In this document: one piece after another, positions 1-8,496 of the stretch
Position numbering within the stretch: position 1 is the stretch's first letter
How the letters are laid out: each line of letters starts with the position of its first letter
Origin: DATKNA01 sp963755755
GTDB lineage: Bacteria; Actinomycetota; Actinomycetes; Actinomycetales; Kineosporiaceae
NCBI GenBank assembly: GCA_963755755.1
Contig: CAVWLJ010000006.1
Location: 1 to 64,000 of the forward strand
Direction: 5' to 3'
DNA length: 64,000 nt
Translations under genes and position numbers: made by a program
Notes under the pieces: generated by a model
The model's input: only the letters and a program-made list of their open reading frames with translations
The model's database searches: none
What the model was told of the DNA's origin: nothing

Positions 1-7
1 TCCCCCA

Positions 8-48
8 GAAGGCCCGGGCCAGGAGCTTCTCCCCCGGCCCGGGCCTTC
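8..48. terminator. Strong stem-loop, probable terminator
   Basis: A perfect 13-bp inverted repeat (8-20 and 36-48) encloses a 15-base loop. It lies about 80 bases past the expected stop codon of the minus-strand cyclase-family gene and could terminate it, or a gene entering from the left. Confidence 0.6.
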
Positions 49-128
49 GTCATGTGCGGCCTCTCCCTCGCTGTCGTGACCGCTACGTGCCCGATGCCTC
101 GGCGTCGCCCTCGCCAGCCGCGAGGCAC

Positions 129-1095
129 TTACAAGATCGCGATCGGATTGACCGGCGACCCGGTCCCGGTCGGCAGCAGCAGTGGCGCGATCACGCACAG
201 GAACGACCAGCGGTGGATCTCCGCGCACACCTGGCTGAGCTCCGTGAACCGCAAATAGTCCAGCAGGTGCATGCCCTAACGCGTTGACGGTCAGTACGTG
301 CACCGGGAAGTCGACGCCGGCCACCGCGCTGGGGGAAGTGTCGTTGTTGCCGTCACTGCCCAAGGCGGCGATCCGGCGCCGCGCCAGGAGCGGCACCACA
401 GCCGGGTCCAGCCCCGCCCGGCCCCCGGCGGCATCCCACGGTCCCTGCTCCGTGCGCCGCCGGCGGTGACCCACCCTGACGAGCACGATGTCACCCTGGC
501 CGATCTGGACCTGCTCATCCTCCTCGACTGCGAGCACATCCGCCACGGTCACATGGTCACCGGGCTCCAGCCAGGGCACGCCGCGGGAACGCGGCACGTC
601 CAGCAGCACGCCGCGGCCGACGATGCCATTGGCGGCGAGGCCGATGGACAGCTCAGCCGCCCCGGTCGCCGTGACCGTATCCGCGGTCACACCGTTGTAC
701 AGCTCACCGTCGAAGATCACATGGCACAGGGCGTCGACGTGGCTGTCGGCGTTGCCGTGGATGTTCATGGCGAACCGGTCCATGCTGAACGCCAGCCCAG
801 GGCCGGCGTCGGCGCCCAGTGCTCCTTTCATCTCGTGCTGGGCCGGATCCGGATTGTCGGCCGACGCCCAGTGCTCCACGGGGGCGCCCACTGAGACCGT
901 GCGGCCCATCGTGACCTCGCCCAACGCCGCGAGGACCTCGGCGGCCGTGATGTAGTTCAACGCGCCGCGCCGGTCATCGGCTCCCCATGGCAGCTCGTCA
1001 CGCAGCCGCTGATAGAGCGAGCGGAACTCGGCCTCGGTCATCTGCCCGGGCGACGGCGCGGGTCCGTCGGCGCCCGCGCGTTCCGTACCGGTCAT
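129..1095 (-). CDS. Cyclase-family (kynurenine formamidase-like) metal hydrolase, frameshifted near 275
   Basis: The protein read from the ATG at 1095 matches the cyclase family (PF04199), which hydrolyses amide or lactone-type bonds using metal ions. The HGNADSHVDAL segment is the family metal-binding motif, followed by LLDVPRSRGVPWLEPGDHV and a GQGDIVLVRVG strand. The last 45 or so codons are in another frame: one extra base near 275 (gcgttagggcatgcac) must be dropped to continue with the typical ending FLCVIAPLLLPTGTG...NPIAIL and the stop TAA at 129-131. Without that correction the original frame runs off the left edge of the window. The true substrate is unknown; kynurenine formamidase activity is only a family-level suggestion. 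The span is 967 bases, consistent with one inserted base. Confidence 0.75.
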
Positions 1096-1359
1096 GGCGT
1101 CGACCTCCGATCGCTGCAGCCCCGGCACTCCGGCCGGGTGGCCAGCGGCCAGATGGCCCGCTGTAACGGCGGCCCGGCGACCGCGGCGGCGGTGAGGACC
1201 CTGACGTTGAGGCGGAGCGGAAGAACCGAGACCCCGTGCTCCGCTCGTGCAGCACCAACTGCCGCATCCGACCGAGGGCCATCGTCCGGGCTCCTGTGAA
1301 ACCCGGGCATCCTCCCCGGAAGATGAGTTCCGGTCTCCTCGCGCTCAGCGGGCTTGGGG

Positions 1360-1653
1360 CTACGCGGGGGACGAATATCCCGGCACTTGCCGTCGCTGCG
1401 TCCAGCTGGCACCCCAGTGCCCGATGTCGAGCACGGCGGCCAGGCCCACCCAGAACCAGTCAAACCCCTGCAGGCCGCCGGTCTGCCATAGCAGCACGTA
1501 GATCAGCGTCGCGAAGGGGAAGAAGATGAGACCCAGCAGCGGCCAGATCCAGGTGTCGAAGGCGGCGTCCACCAGCTTCGGCCGGGCCACCCAGACGATG
1601 AACAGTGCCAGACGGGGGAAGACGCCGCCCAGCAAGACGAACAGGCACCCCAT
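1360..1653 (-). CDS. Small three-helix membrane protein
   Basis: This is a 97-residue protein with hydrophobic stretches at about residues 3-22, 35-55 and 63-77, rich in Trp and Phe. The ATG is preceded by a GGAGG four to five bases upstream, which supports the start. It resembles the short actinobacterial membrane proteins of unknown function that begin MGCLFVLLGG. No catalytic motif is visible. It stands alone on the minus strand between the cyclase-family gene and the DMT permease, with more than 200 bases on each side. A structural or stress role in the membrane is possible, but nothing in the sequence fixes it. Confidence 0.7.
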   Translation of the reverse strand: MGCLFVLLGGVFPRLALFIVWVARPKLVDAAFDTWIWPLLGLIFFPFATLIYVLLWQTGGLQGFDWFWVGLAAVLDIGHWGASWTQRRQVPGYSSPA

Positions 1654-1885
1654 GGTGCCTCCTCTCGTGGAGTCCTGGCCCGACCCTGCCCGTGCGAGCC
1701 CCTTGCGTCATCACTCGCCGCAGGTGACTCAGAGGATGATCCTGATCTCAGGGGCCAGCCCAACCGCTCTGTGCAAGGGGCTTGTCGAAGCAAGGCCAGG
1801 GAGAGCCGGAGCCCGCTCTGCCCGGCGCTTGGCGTCCGTGCTTGCACGGTCTCCGCTGCGCCGGTACGGGAGGACCAGCCCCGGC

Positions 1886-2827
1886 TCAGCGGCCGGCTCG
1901 CTCCCCGCCGGCAGTCGGATCCGGCGATCCGAGGCGGCCAGGGGATGCATCGGTGGGCTCGGGGGCGGACGTCGATTCCTCGGTCTCGACGCGTCCGAGC
2001 TGGATGACGGCCGTGACCAGCAGCAGCAGGAGGACCAGCAGGACGAGCCCACCCAACGGCCCGCGATGCACGACCTCGTGGTAGACGATCACGCCGATGA
2101 GCACGCTCAGCAACGGGTCGACCGTGCTGATCGCGGGCAGGCTCGACGTGATGGGGCCCGCCTGGAAGGCGCGTTGGGTCAGGAACTGCCCTGCTGCGCC
2201 TGTCAGGAGCAGCGCATACAGCTGCCAGCTGCTCACCAGCGCGAGCAGGCCGTGTGCGGCGAAGACGTCGCTGGCCGCCTTGATGAGCGCCGCGGTGAGC
2301 GCGTACACGGCGCCGACGGCGATGCCGAGCAAGGCCGCACGTCCTGTCGGCGGGACGGTGCGCCGCGCCAGGACGACGCACGCCGCGATCGCGGTCAGGA
2401 TGGCGACACCGGTGATGGCCGCCGCTCCTCGGTCGGCCGTCTGTGAGCCGCTGCCGCCTGTGGTCGCACCGGAGAAGAAGAGGAAACCGGTGAGGCAGGC
2501 CACCAGTGCGCCGCCCCACAGCAGTTCCCGGGCACTGATCCGGGAGCTGCTGCCCACGTGCCGCAGGATGAGCGCGAAGATCAGCCCGCTGACGAGCAGC
2601 GGCTGCACCAACGCCAGAGCGCCGTAGTGCAGGGCGACGACCTGGAGGCCGATTCCGATCACGTCGAAGCCGAGGCCGGCGAACCACAGTGGGCCGCCGA
2701 GACCGGCGAGCCGTGCGCGGCGCTGGCCGGCCCGCGTGGCCCGGTTCGCAGCGGCCTTCTTCAGGGTCGTGGACATCGCGGAGGCGAAGGCCGAGGCGAG
2801 AGTCAGCCCGATGACGAACCAGTTCAC
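1886..2827 (-). CDS. DMT-superfamily (EamA/NIPA-like) permease
   Basis: A 313-residue integral membrane protein with about nine to ten hydrophobic helices spread over residues 1-275 and a hydrophilic acidic/Pro tail of about 35 residues. The helix spacing and repeats such as ALALVQPLLVSGLIFALIL and a second half containing SSLPAISTVDPLLSVLIGV fit the drug/metabolite transporter superfamily, in which two five-helix halves form one carrier. Substrate cannot be read from sequence; NIPA-type members move magnesium and others move metabolites. The GTG start is chosen because GGAGGAGG lies about six bases upstream. It appears to be monocistronic. Confidence 0.8.
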   Translation of the reverse strand: MNWFVIGLTLASAFASAMSTTLKKAAANRATRAGQRRARLAGLGGPLWFAGLGFDVIGIGLQVVALHYGALALVQPLLVSGLIFALILRHVGSSSRISARELLWGGALVACLTGFLFFSGATTGGSGSQTADRGAAAITGVAILTAIAACVVLARRTVPPTGRAALLGIAVGAVYALTAALIKAASDVFAAHGLLALVSSWQLYALLLTGAAGQFLTQRAFQAGPITSSLPAISTVDPLLSVLIGVIVYHEVVHRGPLGGLVLLVLLLLLVTAVIQLGRVETEESTSAPEPTDASPGRLGSPDPTAGGERAGR

Positions 2828-3049
2828 GGCTCACCTCCTCCGACTCGCGTCGACCAGCGATGCCATGACTGGCCCCACCTCAAGCATCCATCGTTGATCA
2901 GGCAGGGCACGCTTGCACCTGCTGGACCTACGAAAGGACATGACGTCCTCGAGGTACCGGTCCGGGTGAGCGCCGCTCCGGGTGCCCTGGCTGCAAGCGC
3001 CGTCCTGCCGGCAGCGCCTACCGTCTGCTGCCGGCCCGACGGCCCCGCC

Positions 3050-3787
3050 TCACTTCAGGTGCCGGGCGAAGAACCGGTTCCCGTCGTCGCCCTCGAACTG
3101 CGGGACGCCGGTGTGCCCGCCCAGATTGGCGTGCAGCGTCTTCTCCTTCGAGCCGAAGGCGTCGAACAGGTCCAGGGCCATCTGCCGGTCGTTCCCCTCG
3201 TCGTCCCACTGCAGCAGGACCAGCAGCGGAATGGTGACCTGCCGGGCCTCCGCGAACAGGGTGCGGGGCACGAAACTCCCGGCGAACAGAACGGCGGCCG
3301 CGATGCGCGGCTCGACCAACCCCAGCCGGATGCCGATGCCGATCAGCCCTCCCGCGTACCCGACCGGGCCGCCGATCTCGGGCAGCGAAAGGAGAGCGTC
3401 CAGGGTGGCCTGCCATTCCGGGACCGCCTGTTCGACCAGCGGGAGGACGAGCCGGTCGACGATGTCGTCGTCGACCGGCTCGCCGGCCGCCAGCGCCCGC
3501 CGCAGGTCGGCGCGGGCCTCCTCGGCGGCGGCGGAACGGGGCCGGTCACCGCTCCCGGGCAGCTCGATGGTGGCCGCGGCGAAACCCTCGGCCGCGGAGT
3601 GCCGGGCCCGCCCCGCCAGCCGGGGGTACATCCTGCCCAGCCCGCCGGGATGGCCGAGGAGGATCAGCGGCGCCGGTGCGGATGCGGTTGCGGATCCGGG
3701 CGTCCACAGGACGCCGGGGACCTCGCCGAGGGTGAATTCGCGTTCGAGGACGCCGTCGTCGAGGCGCTGTTCAGAGGTGAATCGCAT
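3050..3787 (-). CDS. Alpha/beta hydrolase-fold protein with altered nucleophile elbow
   Basis: A 245-residue alpha/beta hydrolase-fold protein of the dienelactone hydrolase-like type. An LLGHPGG segment near residue 45 forms the usual oxyanion region and a GGHTGVPQFE segment near the C-terminus carries the expected catalytic His. At the nucleophile elbow, where relatives have GYWGLSMG, this protein has GYAGGLIG, so the serine is absent. It may be a non-catalytic member, use a different nucleophile or be decaying. The ATG has a GAAAGG about seven bases upstream. A short possible leader ORF lies upstream on the same strand (3833-3886). Its last residues, RFFARHL, recur in a remnant at 6781-6843. 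Confidence 0.75.
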   Translation of the reverse strand: MRFTSEQRLDDGVLEREFTLGEVPGVLWTPGSATASAPAPLILLGHPGGLGRMYPRLAGRARHSAAEGFAAATIELPGSGDRPRSAAAEEARADLRRALAAGEPVDDDIVDRLVLPLVEQAVPEWQATLDALLSLPEIGGPVGYAGGLIGIGIRLGLVEPRIAAAVLFAGSFVPRTLFAEARQVTIPLLVLLQWDDEGNDRQMALDLFDAFGSKEKTLHANLGGHTGVPQFEGDDGNRFFARHLK

Positions 3788-3832
3788 GGTCGTGCCTTTC
3801 GGGAGTGCTCGTGAACGGCGCTCCCGGACGAC

Positions 3833-3886
3833 CTATCGCCCGACCGTGACCCCGGAGGGGAGCACCCCTGTCGATACTGCGTTCAC
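3833..3886 (-). CDS. Possible 17-residue leader peptide
   Basis: A GTG codon at 3886 lies eight bases after a GGAGG and opens a 17-codon frame (MNAVSTGVLPSGVTVGR) ending in TAG, about 45 bases upstream of the hydrolase at 3787. The strong ribosome-binding site is the only evidence; no attenuator hairpin was identified. Confidence 0.2.
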   Translation of the reverse strand: MNAVSTGVLPSGVTVGR

Positions 3887-4079
3887 GGGTACCACCTCCT
3901 CGTTCTCTCGCACGGACTCCCGAAAAGTAGCAGTGGCCGCCGTGATCCGCCAACAGGTTCTGCGGAGTGGCCGGTCACCGTCGGACAGCCGGGTCGGCGT
4001 GGGCGCTCAGAGACCAACCCCGGCCGGCCCAGCCGAAATTCGGGTGAATGAATGCGGTGACCGGCCTAGCGTGAGCTCG

Positions 4080-4862
4080 ATGACGCTCGCCTTCGATGAG
4101 ACCGGGACCGGACCAGCCGTCCTGCTGCTGCACTCCACGGTGTGCGACCGGCGCATGTGGGACCCGCAGGTCGCCGCGCTGGCCGGCGTCGGCTACCGGG
4201 CCGTGCGGGTGGACCTGCCCGGCTACGGCGAGTCGCCGATGCCGACCGAGCCCTACGACACAGCGGGCGACATCGTGGCCCTGCTCGACCGGCTCGGCAT
4301 CGAGCGGACCGCCGTGGTGGCCGCGTCCGGCGGGGGCCCGGTCGCGCTGGAGATCGCCGCCCGTCATCCGGACCGGGTCACCGCCCTGGTCCTGCTCGAC
4401 ACCGCCGTGGCCGGCCTCACCCCCAGCGCCGCCCTCCGCGCGATCTGGGACCGCGAGGAGCAGCTGCTCGAAGCCGGCGATGTGGATGCCGCCGTCGAGC
4501 TCATGCTCCACACCTGGCTGGGTCCGTCGGCCACCGCGGCGACCCGGGCCAAGGTGGCTGAGATGCAGCGGCAGGCCTACATCGTGCAGCTGGCCGGTGA
4601 CGACTCGGTCGAGGAGGTCGAGGTGCCGTACTCGTTGACCGCGATCACGGCGCCGAGCCTGCTCGTCGCGGGGGCGTACGACCTGGCCGACTTCCGGGAG
4701 ATCGCCCAGCGGCTGTCCCGTGAGTTGCCCGGGGCGACCTACGTCGAGCTCGACTGGGCCGGGCACCTGCCCGGCCTCGAACGCCCCGACGAGGTCAACG
4801 ACCTCGTGCTCGACTTCCTCCGCCGCCACGTCGGCGTCCCAGGGCACCCGCCGGCGGACTGA
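4080..4862 (+). CDS. Alpha/beta hydrolase (pimeloyl-ester-like)
   Basis: A 260-residue alpha/beta hydrolase. It opens with a beta-strand and an LLLHSTVCDRRMW oxyanion-type loop, then has the RVDLPGYGES segment typical of this superfamily, the nucleophile elbow VAASGGGP (Ser about residue 82), an acid candidate in the LLVAGAYDLAD strand and a C-terminal His in DWAGHLPGLERPDEV. The triad is therefore intact, unlike the neighbour at 3050-3787. The ATG at 4080 is used; a GTG nine bases upstream is an alternative. The reading frame is also open far upstream but that stretch is antisense to the previous gene. The substrate is unknown. Confidence 0.8.
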   Translation: MTLAFDETGTGPAVLLLHSTVCDRRMWDPQVAALAGVGYRAVRVDLPGYGESPMPTEPYDTAGDIVALLDRLGIERTAVVAASGGGPVALEIAARHPDRVTALVLLDTAVAGLTPSAALRAIWDREEQLLEAGDVDAAVELMLHTWLGPSATAATRAKVAEMQRQAYIVQLAGDDSVEEVEVPYSLTAITAPSLLVAGAYDLADFREIAQRLSRELPGATYVELDWAGHLPGLERPDEVNDLVLDFLRRHVGVPGHPPAD

Positions 4863-4901
4863 CCGTGCGGCCGGACCCGGTGCTGCCCCTGGGCGGTCCG
4901 G

Positions 4902-5804
4902 TCAGGGAACGCGCGCCAGCAGGAACGTCCCGATTCGCTCCGTCGCCTCGGCTGCCTCCGGCGTGCCGAGCGCGAGCTGGTAGACGTGCGGTAGGCCCTC
5001 GCCCACCTCCAGGTGGACGTCGACGCCGGCTTCGGCTGCCGCTGCGGCGAGGCGTTCGGAATCGCTGAGAAGCAGGTCGGCCGTTCCCACTTGCACGAGC
5101 AGCGGCGGGAGGCCGGACAGCGACGCGAACAGCGGCGACGCGAGAGGCGTCGTGGGGTCGGCTCCGGCCAGGTAGTCGGAGGCCAACTGACGGAGCAAGG
5201 CAGGCGTGGAGATCGGGTCCTCGTCGACGCGATCGGTCATGGACGCGCCCGAACTGGTCAGATCCACCGTCGGGGACATCAGCACGGCAGCCGCGGGCAA
5301 TGCGTCCCCGGCGTTCCGCGTCGCCACCAGCAGGGCCACGGCGAGGCCTCCGCCGGCGGAGTCCCCGGCCACCGCCATGGATCCCGCGCTCACCTGCTGG
5401 TCCGTGCGGAGCCACCGCCACACGGCCCGGACGTCGTCGATGGCGGCCGGGAAGGGATGCTCGGGGGCCAGTCGATATTCGCAGAACAGCACGCGCATCC
5501 TGCCGGCCCGGCCCAGCCGCGCGGCCAGTTCACCGTCGCTGCGAAGCGACCCGAGCTCGTAACCGCCGCCGTGCAAGAAGAGGAGAACCCGGTCGGCGTC
5601 CACCCCCGGGGCTTCGAGCCAGTGCGCCGGCACCCCGCCGGCAGACACCTCGGTCACCATCACGTCGTCGGGCACCGGATGTACGGGGCCGGCGGGCGCG
5701 AACGTGGCACGCGCCTCTCCCACCGTCACGGTGCCCTGGCCTGCACCGGCCCTCTGCCGATCCCTCAAGACCTCCATCAAATCCTGCATCGCCACGCTTG
5801 GCAT
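4902..5804 (-). CDS. HSL-family alpha/beta hydrolase (carboxylesterase)
   Basis: A 300-residue esterase of the hormone-sensitive lipase family. It shows the diagnostic HGGGY oxyanion motif near residue 80, the GDSAGGGLA nucleophile elbow near residue 148, an Asp in the VQVGTADLLLSDSERL segment and a His in GLPHVYQL near residue 280, so the triad is complete. The ATG is preceded by AGGAGA seven bases upstream. It converges on the hydrolase at 4080-4862, leaving 39 bases between the two stop codons. Such enzymes hydrolyse short-chain esters; the natural substrate cannot be deduced. Confidence 0.85.
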   Translation of the reverse strand: MPSVAMQDLMEVLRDRQRAGAGQGTVTVGEARATFAPAGPVHPVPDDVMVTEVSAGGVPAHWLEAPGVDADRVLLFLHGGGYELGSLRSDGELAARLGRAGRMRVLFCEYRLAPEHPFPAAIDDVRAVWRWLRTDQQVSAGSMAVAGDSAGGGLAVALLVATRNAGDALPAAAVLMSPTVDLTSSGASMTDRVDEDPISTPALLRQLASDYLAGADPTTPLASPLFASLSGLPPLLVQVGTADLLLSDSERLAAAAAEAGVDVHLEVGEGLPHVYQLALGTPEAAEATERIGTFLLARVP

Positions 5805-5945
5805 CGCAGCATCTCCTGACTAGGGCAACCTGGTGACGATCACGTCGCGACACCGACGCCGGATGAACCAAGGCTCTTCGCGGACCGTCGGCGTCGGAAC
5901 CCTGCATGCCGCTCGAGATCGCGATCCACCGCGGCAGCGACACCC

Positions 5946-6470
5946 TTACCGAGCCGCGACGGTGGCGTCCTCCTGGAACACCTCGCTGAGCCGCCCGCTG
6001 TTGACGTCGTAGACGAATCCCCTGACCGGAACATCCGGCGAGATCCACGGATGTGACCTGGCCTTCTGGACCTGCTCCCGCGTGTTCTGCTCGACGTCGG
6101 TGAAGCTGTAGAACGTCGCCGGCGCGATCGGCGCCGTCCCCGTGTCCTCGCGCAGGCGGTCTTCCAACTCGCTGCCGACGAATTTCGACATCCCGCAGTC
6201 GTTGTGATTGATGATCATGATTTCGCGGGTGCCCAGAAGTCTGGTGGAAACGATGAGGGACCGTACGGAATCGTCGTCGATCACGGTGCCGACATTCCTG
6301 ATCATGTCGACGTCGGCGTCGGCCAGACCCAACATCCGCACGATGTCGCTCAGGCGCGGATCCGCACAGGTCACGATCGCGATTCGAGGTGCCGGCGCCT
6401 TCCCGCGGCCGGCGTCGTAGTCGTTGGCGATGGTTGCATTGGCGCTCAGCGCCTCGTCGATGATGCTCAA
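5946..6470 (-). CDS. Beta-class carbonic anhydrase
   Basis: A beta-carbonic anhydrase that interconverts carbon dioxide and bicarbonate. The zinc ligands are visible as Cys in VTCADPRL, with the Asp-Arg pair beside it, and as His and Cys in INHNDCGM. The size, about 174 residues, fits the short actinobacterial type. A longer frame begins with an ATG at 6515, but an AGGAGGAG (6478-6485) sits exactly seven bases ahead of a TTG at 6470, and the peptide starting there (SIIDEALSANATIANDY) matches the usual N-terminus. The TTG start is preferred. Confidence 0.85.
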   Translation of the reverse strand: MSIIDEALSANATIANDYDAGRGKAPAPRIAIVTCADPRLSDIVRMLGLADADVDMIRNVGTVIDDDSVRSLIVSTRLLGTREIMIINHNDCGMSKFVGSELEDRLREDTGTAPIAPATFYSFTDVEQNTREQVQKARSHPWISPDVPVRGFVYDVNSGRLSEVFQEDATVAAR

Positions 6471-7034
6471 AGCCGTTCTCCTCCTGACGTGGTGCAACAG
6501 GTCGTGAACGTCCACGTGAGGCGGGCGCCGGCGGGTCCAGGTACAGGTACGCCACCCAGGACCGCGGCCTCCTCAGCAGAGACCGACGCCGTGGTTGGGC
6601 GTCGACAGGCCATGGCGCTCCTCGTGGCGAAGCAGCAGATCGATCTGCCCCACATCATCTGCGCATCGCCTGACGGACGAATCACCCCACCGGGGTGAGG
6701 CAGCCCGGTCGCCCGTGGCGATCATGGCCTCTCCCATGGCGGAGCCCGGGCCGGCACGCCGGGCTCCGCCAGCGCTCGCGTCAGGTCGGCCAATTGCCCG
6801 CGCCGCCGAGGTGCCGGGCGAAGAACCGGACCGCATGATCCCGTCAACCCTTTCCCGACCCGAGGATCACAACTCCGGACAGGCCCGGAGACCCCGCATC
6901 CGACGAGTCCGGACGCACGGGTCTGGGGTGCTGGCCTGCTCTCAGGGGGAGGCGCGTCGCCGGGCAGTTCTACGGAGGGTCGGTCATGGTGGGGACGTGA
7001 CGGCCTCGCGGCACGGATCGAAGGGGGCGGCGGC
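6471..7034. other. Long non-coding stretch with a hydrolase remnant
   Basis: About 560 bases separate the carbonic anhydrase from the fucosidase. Apart from the ribosome-binding site of the anhydrase (6478-6485) and the hydrolase remnant at 6781-6843, I see no convincing gene. Short frames on both strands lack family sequence, and the divergent promoters should lie here. Confidence 0.5.
6781..6843 (-). pseudogene. C-terminal remnant of an alpha/beta hydrolase
   Basis: Twenty codons ending in TGA read DHAVRFFARHLGGAGNWPT and are preceded in frame by a TGA at 6844-6846. The RFFARHL core matches the C-terminus of the hydrolase at 3050-3787, and 21 bases are identical between 6809-6829 and 3057-3077. 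It is probably the end of a deleted paralogue. Confidence 0.45.
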
Positions 7035-8375
7035 GTGAGCGGAGCCGACCGGCGTCAGCTGGTGTGGGAGCGTTTCGACCGTCCGGTCCCCGAGTGGTTT
7101 CCCGCGGCGAAGTTCGGGATCTTCGTGCACTGGGGTGCGTACTCGGTGCCCGCCTGGGCGGAGGCGACGGGTGAGCTCGGGACGGTGGAGGACGCCACCT
7201 GGTTCCGGCACAACCCCTATGCCGAGTGGTACGCGAACACGATCCGGCTGGAGGGCAGCCCGGCGCGGCAGCACCATCAGGAAGTCTACGGCGACGCGCC
7301 GTACGACGACTTCCTGGACGCGTGGCATGCGGAGGCCTTCGACCCCGACGAGCTCGTCGCCCTCTTCGCTCGTGCCGGTGCGCGCTACCTGGTGCCGACG
7401 ACGAAGCACCACGACGGGATCGCCCTGTGGGACGCGCCGGGCACCGGATATCGCAACACCGTGCACCGCGGCCCTCGACGCGACCTCGTCGCCGCCTTCG
7501 CGAACTCCGCCCGCGCCGCGGGCCTGCGCTTCGGCGTCTACTACTCCGGCGGCCTCGACTGGCACGTCACCGACCTGCCGCCGCACGACACCTTCGCGTC
7601 CGTGCTCCGCGACCGGCCACGGGACCCTGCCTACGCTGCCTACGCGTACCTGCACGTGCGGGACCTCATCGACCGGTACCGCCCCGACGTTCTCTGGAAC
7701 GACATCGAATGGCCGGACGGCGGCAAGCACGACCGATCGCTCGGCCTCGCGGAGCTGTTCAGCTACTACTACGAGCAGGTGCCGCAGGGCGTGGTGAACG
7801 ACCGCTGGGGAGACACGCACTGGGACTTCCGCACCAGCGAGTACCAGGCAGGGCTCGACCACGAGACCGACGGCGCGTGGGAGAACAACCGGGGCATCGG
7901 ACTGTCCTTCGGCTACAACCGACTGGAGGACGACAGCACGTACCTGGACGGGGCCGGCGTGATCCGGCATCTGCTGGACAAGGTCTCTCGCGGCGGGAAC
8001 CTGCTGCTCGACGTCGGACCGGACGACGACGGCCGCCTGCCCGGGCCGCAGCGACAGGCTCTGGAGGAGCTCGCTGCCTGGATGAGCGTGAACGGGGGCT
8101 GCGTCCACGACACGGAGCCGCTCGAGCTCGCGACCGTACGGCCGACGCAGCAGCCGTGGGTGAGGTGGACCCGCACGGGTTCGCTGGCTCACGCCGTGAT
8201 CGACGCACGCGGGCCGGTCTCTCTCGACGCGGACCCCTCGGCGCTCGACCTCGACTCGGCCCGCCGTTCCGACGGGACGCCGGTGGCGGCACGCGCCGCT
8301 CAGGACCGCGTCGAGCTCGACCTCCCGCCCGGCGGGGTCCCGGGGCCGACCGTGGTGGACGTCGGCCTGCGTTGA
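7035..8375 (+). CDS. GH29 alpha-L-fucosidase
   Basis: A 446-residue glycoside hydrolase family 29 protein, which releases alpha-L-fucose from glycans with retention. The N-terminal KFGIFVHWGAYSVPAW and TTKHHDGIALW segments are signatures of the family, FGVYYSGGLDWH follows, and the nucleophile Asp lies in PDVLWNDIEWP (about residue 224). A C-terminal part of about 100 residues resembles the small beta-sandwich found after the barrel. No signal peptide is seen, so it probably acts on imported oligosaccharides. The GTG start follows an AAGGGGG-like site; the upstream GTG and ATG codons run quickly into stops. Confidence 0.9.
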   Translation: MSGADRRQLVWERFDRPVPEWFPAAKFGIFVHWGAYSVPAWAEATGELGTVEDATWFRHNPYAEWYANTIRLEGSPARQHHQEVYGDAPYDDFLDAWHAEAFDPDELVALFARAGARYLVPTTKHHDGIALWDAPGTGYRNTVHRGPRRDLVAAFANSARAAGLRFGVYYSGGLDWHVTDLPPHDTFASVLRDRPRDPAYAAYAYLHVRDLIDRYRPDVLWNDIEWPDGGKHDRSLGLAELFSYYYEQVPQGVVNDRWGDTHWDFRTSEYQAGLDHETDGAWENNRGIGLSFGYNRLEDDSTYLDGAGVIRHLLDKVSRGGNLLLDVGPDDDGRLPGPQRQALEELAAWMSVNGGCVHDTEPLELATVRPTQQPWVRWTRTGSLAHAVIDARGPVSLDADPSALDLDSARRSDGTPVAARAAQDRVELDLPPGGVPGPTVVDVGLR

Positions 8376-8496
8376 CCACTTGACGGAGGCCATCGGACCT
8401 TGCTCGGACCGCCAGGACCTTAGAACTCGGAGATCACCGCCGGGCGTACCTTGGCCACGGAGACGCCGGTGTTCTCCACCAGCTGAGGAGGGGTGC

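Noticed and set aside
1092..1463. A 123-codon minus-strand frame upstream of the cyclase-family gene
   Set aside because: It overlaps the small membrane protein, is Arg/Pro-rich, and has no recognisable domain or ribosome-binding site.
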